DNA of 10,844 nt from Anaerolineales bacterium (GTDB lineage: Bacteria > Chloroflexota > Anaerolineae > Anaerolineales > Villigracilaceae): positions 1-10,844 of the forward strand of contig JANTFU010000054.1 of the NCBI GenBank assembly GCA_024763295.1. Direction: 5' to 3'. The notes beneath the pieces were generated by a model that was not told where the DNA came from, searched no databases, and saw only the letters and a list, made by a program, of their open reading frames with translations. The number at the start of each line of letters is the position of its first letter. The first letter of the stretch is position 1. The position numbers were made by a program, and so were the translations under genes. Of this stretch, positions 6,505-10,844 are shown one piece after another.

Positions 6505-8028
6505 TTGCAAGCTCTAATCATTATTTTACTCACTTTGTCTGGGATATTGACCACAGTCTTGGGCGTGGCATCGCTACGCAGACAAGAACTCCCTGCGACG
6601 CGCGCCTTTGCGGTAACAATGTTCGCTGCGGCAATTTGGTCTTTTGGTTTTGCCGTTGAAATACTCAGCACCACATTAGCGAACAAAATTTTTTGGGCAA
6701 ACGTGCAATATATTGGCATTGTGACTATTCCCCTTTCATGGCTGATAATGACCTATCACTACACAGGCAAACCGGTCTGGGCACAACGCGGAATGCCCTA
6801 TTTAACCTCGACTGTCGTTCTCTTTCTCATCGTCATCTGGACAGATTCATACACGCATATTTTTCGAGTCTCACCTTCGGTCGATGTGGTTACGGAAGGT
6901 TTCACTGTACTAAATAATGACTACGGCAGCTTCTTTTATTTTATTTTTCTCCCCATTACGCAATTACCAATTTTCATCTCTGCCTGGCATTTGATGCGTT
7001 TTTGGATCAAATCGACACCTTTTCATCGTCCACAGCGCTTTATCCTCTTTTTTAGCCTGCTTCTCCCATTAATAGTCAGCATTTTTTATCTTTTAGATAT
7101 TAGCCTGATCCCCCATTTCAATATGACGCCGCTCACGTTTAGCCTTTCGGGTTTTTTGGTGAGCATGAATGTTTTCTCGCGTCAATTCTTAAACCTGACC
7201 CCGCTCGCGCTCGATGTAGTGATGAGTTCCATGAAAGTTGGCGTAATAGTGCTTGATAGCGATGGGCGTATTACGGATTTCAATAACGCCACAAGGAATA
7301 TCACCCACCTTGCTTCCCCACAGGATATTGGCTCACAATTTATTGATCATTATCCCGAATTAAAGATACTGCTGGATGCTGATGATGAAAGCTTTCATGA
7401 TGTCCCCATCAAAAAGAACGGACAGATTGAGCATTTCGACGTGACGGTTAAAGCGATTACCGGATTTCGTAAGCGTTATTTGGGGCGTGTAATTACGCTT
7501 ACAAATATCACCGAAATCATAGAGCTGTACGAGCACGTCAAAGAGCTTTCCATACGGGATATGCTCACCGGTGCCCTGAATCGTGGCGCTTTTTTAGAAA
7601 AAGCCGCGCAGGAAATCAAACGCGCCCAACGACATGACCGCAAATTTTCGCTCATCATGCTTGATGTTGATGATTTTAAACAAATCAACGATAAGGCAGG
7701 GCACTTAGCCGGTGACGCAGCCTTGCAAACCATAACCAAACTCTGTCGCAAGGAAATGCGTTCTACCGATGTAATCGGTCGCTATGGAGGCGACGAGTTT
7801 ATGATCTTACTGCCTGAAACAAAAGCAGAAGAAGCCCGCCAATGCGCCGAACGTATGCACCAACAGATTGCGACTTATCGGTCTCCTAAATATAATTTTT
7901 CGTTAAATGCAAGTATGGGGATTACTGAATGGCAGCACGGACAAAATGTCGATGACCTGATTCAGCACGCCGATATGGCGCTGTATAAAGTCAAGCAAGC
8001 CGGAAAAGGTGCTGTCGCGCTAAACTAA
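6505..8028 (+). CDS. Membrane diguanylate cyclase: 7TM sensor, PAS-like region, GGDEF
   Basis: Makes cyclic di-GMP from two GTP. The protein has 507 residues from the chosen start. The first 230 hold about seven hydrophobic helices like the 7TM module at the N-terminus of some histidine kinases. A PAS-like segment follows (about 235-345, containing GVIVLDSDGRITDFNNA). The GGDEF domain begins near 348 with the LTGALNR signature; DVDDFK supplies a metal-binding Asp. RYGGDEF is intact, so the enzyme should be active. RSTD lies exactly five residues before GGDEF and matches the RxxD inhibitory site for product feedback. No EAL domain is present. No ATG fits the start. TTG 6505 has GGAGG 10 nt upstream and starts right at the first helix; TTG 6481 (eight residues longer) is the alternative. 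By eye the gene is richer in A/T than its neighbours. Confidence 0.92.
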   Translation: MQALIIILLTLSGILTTVLGVASLRRQELPATRAFAVTMFAAAIWSFGFAVEILSTTLANKIFWANVQYIGIVTIPLSWLIMTYHYTGKPVWAQRGMPYLTSTVVLFLIVIWTDSYTHIFRVSPSVDVVTEGFTVLNNDYGSFFYFIFLPITQLPIFISAWHLMRFWIKSTPFHRPQRFILFFSLLLPLIVSIFYLLDISLIPHFNMTPLTFSLSGFLVSMNVFSRQFLNLTPLALDVVMSSMKVGVIVLDSDGRITDFNNATRNITHLASPQDIGSQFIDHYPELKILLDADDESFHDVPIKKNGQIEHFDVTVKAITGFRKRYLGRVITLTNITEIIELYEHVKELSIRDMLTGALNRGAFLEKAAQEIKRAQRHDRKFSLIMLDVDDFKQINDKAGHLAGDAALQTITKLCRKEMRSTDVIGRYGGDEFMILLPETKAEEARQCAERMHQQIATYRSPKYNFSLNASMGITEWQHGQNVDDLIQHADMALYKVKQAGKGAVALN

Positions 8029-9017
8029 CGAACATCCGTCACGATCACGTTCTTCGCTCCAGCAGCATACAACGCCTCGACAATCGTCGGGGCGTTTTCT
8101 TTTGTGGATAGCGCGATCATGTTGCCGCCCCTGCCGCCGCCTGAGAGCTTCGCGCCCGTTGCGCCCGCCTTTCGGCTGGCTTCCACCAACTTGTCCAGTT
8201 CGGGTGAAGAGACGCCCATTTCCGTTAACACGCGCTGATTTTCATTCATCAGCGCCCCCAAGCGTTCGGGATGACCCTTTTCGATAGATTGGCGTGCCAC
8301 TTCAGCAAGGCTGCCCGCCACACCGAAGAGCATTTCCATCTTGCGCTTGTCTTGCTCCCAGCGTTTGCGTACACCCGCAACGGACTCTTTTGTTGGCGCA
8401 GGAATGCCCGTATCACCGATGATGATGGTAAAGGGCTTGGCAACATCCAATAATTCGATGGGCTGCCCCTTGATAAAGAAAATCGGTTTGCCGTAAGTTA
8501 CAACCGTATTATCAATCCCCGAAGGTGTGCCGTGATGGATTTTTTCGACTTCGTAGGCAATTTTATTGACCGTCTCATCATCGCAAGGCTGTCCCAAGTG
8601 CGCCGATAAGGCACGGATAATCGCAACCGAAACCGCCGCGCCCGAACCCAGCCCCGATGCAAGCGGGATGCTGGATGTGACTTTGATTTCAAGCCCCTTG
8701 GATATGACTCTGCGAGCGTCTTTTTGCGAAGCAGTCTCGCCGCTTGATGAGGAGATTGTTTCGGCGGGGCAAGTGCCTGTCTCCGCGCACACCAACGAAA
8801 TAACGGCACCCAGCGCATCGTCCAGTGCGAGGCGGGAATGTTCGGCGTGCAGGCGAATATCTGGGGCGTCGACCCAAATCCCTGCGCGGTCAGAGTCCGA
8901 GACTTCTGCATCCGCATGGACTTGATGCACTGGCACAGCCAGCGCGGGCTGCCCGTAGACGACAGCGTGCTCACCAAAGAGAATGATTTTGCCGGGGGCG
9001 GAGGCGTGAGACATCAT
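8025..9017 (-). CDS. mvk: Mevalonate kinase (GHMP family) carrying an internal repeat-encoded segment
   Basis: Phosphorylates mevalonate with ATP to 5-phosphomevalonate in the mevalonate route to isoprenoids. The 330 residues contain all three GHMP motifs: APGKIILFGEHAVVYG (7-22), PLASGLGSGAA (118-128, ATP loop), and KLSGGGRGGNM (290-300). SGIDN (166-170) holds the expected catalytic Asp169. Residues about 80-105 form a Ser/Thr-rich, low-complexity segment that I do not expect in this enzyme, and its DNA is a palindromic repeat (8704-8780). It falls before the strand leading to motif 2, so activity may survive. The upstream neighbour in the same direction is a UbiA enzyme 82 bp away that uses a polyprenyl phosphate, which fits a short isoprenoid operon. 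The stop overlaps that of the converging cyclase gene. The start uses GGAG at 8 nt; a second ATG follows directly. Confidence 0.93.
   Translation of the reverse strand: MMSHASAPGKIILFGEHAVVYGQPALAVPVHQVHADAEVSDSDRAGIWVDAPDIRLHAEHSRLALDDALGAVISLVCAETGTCPAETISSSSGETASQKDARRVISKGLEIKVTSSIPLASGLGSGAAVSVAIIRALSAHLGQPCDDETVNKIAYEVEKIHHGTPSGIDNTVVTYGKPIFFIKGQPIELLDVAKPFTIIIGDTGIPAPTKESVAGVRKRWEQDKRKMEMLFGVAGSLAEVARQSIEKGHPERLGALMNENQRVLTEMGVSSPELDKLVEASRKAGATGAKLSGGGRGGNMIALSTKENAPTIVEALYAAGAKNVIVTDVR
8704..8780. repeat. Palindromic repeat inside the mevalonate kinase gene
   Basis: On the plus strand CGAAGCAGTCTC (8727-8738) pairs with GAGATTGTTTCG (8752-8763) over 12 positions, two of them G-T, around a 13-nt loop. 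The preceding GACTCTGCGAGCG...TTTTTGCGAAGCAGTCTC pattern resembles, from memory, the widespread intergenic GTCATTGCGAGCG...GCGAAGCAATCTC repeat. It stays in frame and encodes residues about 80-105 of the kinase. Outer boundaries are approximate. Confidence 0.6.
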
Positions 9018-9025
9018 CTTACAAG

Positions 9026-9029
9026 CTCC
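9026..9029 (-). promoter_or_regulatory. Ribosome binding site of mevalonate kinase
   Basis: Read on the minus strand, GGAG lies 8 nt before the ATG at 9017. It sits directly beside the GGCGGC arm of the hairpin at 9031-9048, so folding of that repeat could affect access. Confidence 0.5.
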
Positions 9030-9030
9030 A

Positions 9031-9079
9031 GCCGCCGTCCTCGGCGGCTATTTTCGCAAGAGTCTGCACCGAGGACGGC
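9031..9079. repeat. Palindromic repeat between the UbiA gene and mevalonate kinase
   Basis: GCCGTCCTCGG (9034-9044) and CCGAGGACGGC (9069-9079) are a perfect 11-bp inverted pair separated by 24 nt. A competing hairpin uses GCCGCC (9031-9036) and GGCGGC (9043-9048) with a 6-nt loop. The two structures share bases and cannot form together. The element fills most of the 82-bp gap between the two minus-strand genes. Confidence 0.75.
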
Positions 9080-9099
9080 ACAGGGAGCGCTTTTAAAAT

Positions 9100-9969
9100 T
9101 CATGAGAGATAAAAAACGCCCAACACAACCAATCCCCACAACACAATTGCGATCTGCATCGGACGGTCGGTAAGCACCACTTCTTCCGGAGCGCCGGTTT
9201 TTTCGGAAATTTCGACCAATTGTAAATAGCGGAAGATGGCGTAAATCACAAAAGGAATCGTGAGCATCATCGTATGGTTTTCGGGCAGATTGGGTGCGGT
9301 GAAGGTGTAAAGACTATACGAAATTAGCGTAATACTGGAAACAATCGTGATAAATCGCTCCAGCAGTGGGATGGTGTAACCGTCGAGTACTTTACGATGC
9401 GAGCCTGCGCCGCCTGCCAAGAGCTTGAGTTCAGCAAGCCTTTTGCCAAAGCCCAAATAGAGCGCCCCCATCGTCGTGATGACATATAGCCAGGGCGAAA
9501 AACGCTCCACCGAAATTAACGTGACACCGGCGTGGACGCGCAACACAAAACCCGCCGCTAAAATCATCACATCCAAAATCGGGATGTGTTTGAGCCACTT
9601 AGTATAAGCAACCATCATCACAAAGTAGATGACCAGTACAGCCGCAAAAGAAGGCGCGAGCAAAAAGGCTTTGGGCAATGCCAACGACAAAATAAAAACT
9701 GCCGCACCGCGCGCTACACCTACGGGCAACTCGCCCGACGGAAGCGGGCGATTCTTCTTAATGGGGTGTTGACGGTCGGCTTCGATGTCGGCAATATCGT
9801 TGAAAATATAAACCGTGCTGGCAACCAAACTAAAGAGGATAAAACCAGCCAGCGTGCGCAAAAGCGGCACAACCTGAAAAAGTTGCTTATCGAAAATTAG
9901 CGCAAAGAAGACGATCGAATTTTTGACCCACTGACGCGGGCGCATGGTTTTGAAGAGAGCGTTTAACAT
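9100..9969 (-). CDS. UbiA-family decaprenyl-phosphate phosphoribosyltransferase-like protein
   Basis: A 289-residue membrane protein with about eight to nine hydrophobic helices. By family it should transfer 5-phosphoribose from PRPP to a polyprenyl phosphate, the first step toward decaprenyl-phosphoryl arabinose. The N-terminus MRPRQWVKN (9-17), the NDIADIEADR motif (57-66, NDxxDxxxDR) followed by HPIKKNRPLPSG, and GKRLAEL (175-181) all match the mycobacterial Rv3806c type as I remember it, as do IPF...FRYL and the C-terminal PEEVVLTDRPMQ. These features separate it from 4-hydroxybenzoate or chlorophyll UbiA enzymes. No arabinose-pathway oxidoreductase is in view, so the final product is open. 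The neighbouring mevalonate kinase fits the need for isoprenoid. The start is 6 nt after a TAAAAT box and no ribosome site is visible. Confidence 0.87.
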   Translation of the reverse strand: MLNALFKTMRPRQWVKNSIVFFALIFDKQLFQVVPLLRTLAGFILFSLVASTVYIFNDIADIEADRQHPIKKNRPLPSGELPVGVARGAAVFILSLALPKAFLLAPSFAAVLVIYFVMMVAYTKWLKHIPILDVMILAAGFVLRVHAGVTLISVERFSPWLYVITTMGALYLGFGKRLAELKLLAGGAGSHRKVLDGYTIPLLERFITIVSSITLISYSLYTFTAPNLPENHTMMLTIPFVIYAIFRYLQLVEISEKTGAPEEVVLTDRPMQIAIVLWGLVVLGVFYLS

Positions 9970-9975
9970 AGGGCT

Positions 9976-9981
9976 ATTTTA
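9976..9981 (-). promoter_or_regulatory. -10 box of the UbiA gene, leaderless arrangement
   Basis: On the minus strand TAAAAT is followed by exactly 6 nt and the ATG at 9969. With normal -10 spacing the first transcribed base would be the A of ATG. The likely -35 region falls in the loop of the palindrome at 9983-10027. Confidence 0.6.
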
Positions 9982-9982
9982 C

Positions 9983-10027
9983 CGTGAAATGTAAAACGTA
10001 TTCACATATCACGTTTTACGTTTCACG
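9983..10027. repeat. 17-bp-arm palindrome in the divergent ubiA-tlyA promoter region
   Basis: CGTGAAATGTAAAACGT (9983-9999) and ACGTTTTACGTTTCACG (10011-10027) are inverted over 17 positions, with one G-T pair and an 11-nt spacer. The element begins 1 nt from the -10 of the minus-strand gene and ends 28 nt before the tlyA -10. It could be a shared operator for both genes, or a member of a dispersed palindromic repeat family. The long arms and spacer favour a repeat. Confidence 0.8.
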
Positions 10028-10055
10028 CGCAGAACCGAAAAAAGTCAAAAGAGCC

Positions 10056-10061
10056 TATAAT
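10056..10061 (+). promoter_or_regulatory. -10 box of tlyA, leaderless arrangement
   Basis: A perfect TATAAT is followed by exactly 6 nt and the ATG at 10068, so transcription should begin at the start codon. No Shine-Dalgarno sequence precedes the gene and no clear -35 is seen at 16-18 bp. Confidence 0.7.
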
Positions 10062-10067
10062 ACCCAC

Positions 10068-10844
10068 ATGGCAAAAAAACGGATCGATCTTGAATTAGTA
10101 GAAATTGGCTTGGCAGAAACGCGCAGCCTCGCGCAGCGTTTGGTAATGGCAGGCAAAGTGCGGATTAACGGACAAGTGGCGATGAAAGCCTCGCAAAATG
10201 TACCCGATGGCGCAGAAGTGACTCTTGACAGCGGACCCCAATTCGTATCGCGCGGTGGACATAAACTTGCCGCCGCTATGGATGCCTTTGCCCTGCCCGT
10301 GCAAGGCGCCGTTTGCGCGGACGTTGGCGCATCTACCGGTGGTTTCACCGATTGCCTACTTCAAAATGGTGCCGCCAAAGTCTACGCCATTGATGTCGGT
10401 CACGGCATTTTGGCGTGGTCGCTGCGCAATGATCCGCGCGTAGTGGTGATGGAGCAAACCAACGCCCGCCACGTTGAAAAACTCGCAGAGCCTGTTTCGC
10501 TGGTGGTCATGGATGCGTCGTTTATTTCGCTGAAAATTTTATTGCCGGTGATTAAAAACTGGTTTCCCCCTCCCCCGACGGGGGAGGGGTTAGGAGAGGG
10601 GGAAGGGCAAGTCGTCGCGCTCATCAAACCCCAATTTGAAGCGGGGCGCAAAGAGGTCTCAAAGGGCAAGGGCGTCATCCGTAACCCGGACATCCATCGG
10701 CGTGTGGTGGTAGAGATATTGAATTTTGCGCAAGCAGAGGGGTACGGCGTAAAAGGGTTGGCGCGTTCGCCGGTGCTCGGTCCAAAGGGCAATACGGAAT
10801 TTCTCGTCTGGTTGGGGCTGGGCATTCCGCCCGTCAGAGCCGAC
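10068..10844 (+). CDS. tlyA: TlyA-type rRNA 2'-O-methyltransferase, open at window end, with repeat-encoded insertion
   Basis: Methylates cytidine 2'-hydroxyls in rRNA (C1920 of 23S, and in some members C1409 of 16S) using S-adenosylmethionine. Residues about 2-60 form an S4 RNA-binding domain. An FtsJ-like methyltransferase domain follows, with SAM motif ADVGASTGGFTD (84-95). The catalytic K-D-K-E set is visible at Lys66 (RGGHK), Asp149 (MDASF), Lys187 (LIKPQFE) and Glu244 (NTEF). The C-terminal core motif is reached, so only a few residues should be missing; 259 are seen without a stop. Residues 166-179 (Pro-rich then Gly/Glu-rich) have no place in the usual VIKNWF...GQVVALIKPQFEAG junction and are encoded by a GC-rich palindrome. 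The frame is kept and motifs on both sides are intact, so the protein may be functional. The gene is divergent from the UbiA gene. Confidence 0.94.
   Translation, partial: MAKKRIDLELVEIGLAETRSLAQRLVMAGKVRINGQVAMKASQNVPDGAEVTLDSGPQFVSRGGHKLAAAMDAFALPVQGAVCADVGASTGGFTDCLLQNGAAKVYAIDVGHGILAWSLRNDPRVVVMEQTNARHVEKLAEPVSLVVMDASFISLKILLPVIKNWFPPPPTGEGLGEGEGQVVALIKPQFEAGRKEVSKGKGVIRNPDIHRRVVVEILNFAQAEGYGVKGLARSPVLGPKGNTEFLVWLGLGIPPVRAD
10564..10604. repeat. GC-rich palindromic repeat inside tlyA
   Basis: CCCCTCCCCC (10567-10576) and GGGGGAGGGG (10580-10589) form a perfect 10-bp hairpin with a 3-nt loop. A competing 9-bp pairing joins TTCCCCCTC (10564-10572) with GAGGGGGAA (10596-10604). This sequence resembles a widespread intergenic repeat motif, judged from memory only. 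Here it is translated in frame as part of TlyA residues 166-179. Confidence 0.8.

Noticed and set aside
9586..9900. Plus-strand 104-residue open frame opposite the UbiA gene
   Set aside because: It is antisense to a membrane protein gene, contains no recognisable motif, and has no ribosome site or leaderless promoter.
9983..10027. Intrinsic terminator between ubiA and tlyA
   Set aside because: Both genes start here and diverge, so no transcript ends at this site, and no T-tract follows the arms.
10400..10825. Minus-strand 141-residue open frame opposite tlyA
   Set aside because: It runs antisense to intact TlyA motifs. Its length comes from GC-biased codons and the repeat, which is open in several frames.

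Overview
The window looks like a chromosomal piece of a Chloroflexota bacterium, probably of the Anaerolineae type. This is inferred from gene content and style: a bacterial mevalonate kinase, a UbiA-family phosphoribosyltransferase, several apparently leaderless genes, mid-range GC, and an unusual number of palindromic intergenic repeats. No rRNA or other phylogenetic marker is present, so the assignment is moderate at best.

Layout. Positions 1-2132 (minus) hold most of clpC, cut at its C-terminal end by the window edge. A 300-bp gap with a nested palindrome (2314-2396) follows. Next come two plus-strand surface-polysaccharide genes: a MOP-type flippase (2433-3788) and a GT4-like glycosyltransferase (3915-5045), separated by an inverted pair of repeats. 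A repeat-rich convergent gap (5046-5248) leads to an HtrA-type serine protease on the minus strand (5249-6376). It is divergent from a membrane diguanylate cyclase with a 7TM sensor and a PAS-like region (6505-8028, plus). That gene converges on mevalonate kinase (8025-9017, minus), and the two stop codons overlap. Upstream of mevalonate kinase, in the same direction, is a decaprenyl-phosphate phosphoribosyltransferase-like UbiA protein (9100-9969, minus). Divergent from it is tlyA, an rRNA 2'-O-methyltransferase, which is still open at the window end (10068-10844).

Functional themes. ClpC and HtrA handle protein quality control. The flippase and glycosyltransferase probably serve cell-surface glycan assembly. 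Mevalonate kinase and the UbiA enzyme link isoprenoid precursor supply to use of a polyprenyl-phosphate lipid carrier. The cyclase makes c-di-GMP and TlyA modifies ribosomes.

Most notable signal. At least seven different-looking palindromic elements lie within about 8.3 kb. Most are intergenic, but two lie inside conserved genes without breaking the frame: a GC-rich 10-bp perfect hairpin in tlyA (residues about 166-179) and a second element in mevalonate kinase (residues about 80-105). A third supplies the last residues and stop codon of the flippase. This resembles the coding-sequence-invading palindromic elements known from Rickettsia and deserves a genome-wide check. A second theme is leaderless expression: four genes have a TATAAT/TAAAAT box only 6-8 nt before the ATG.
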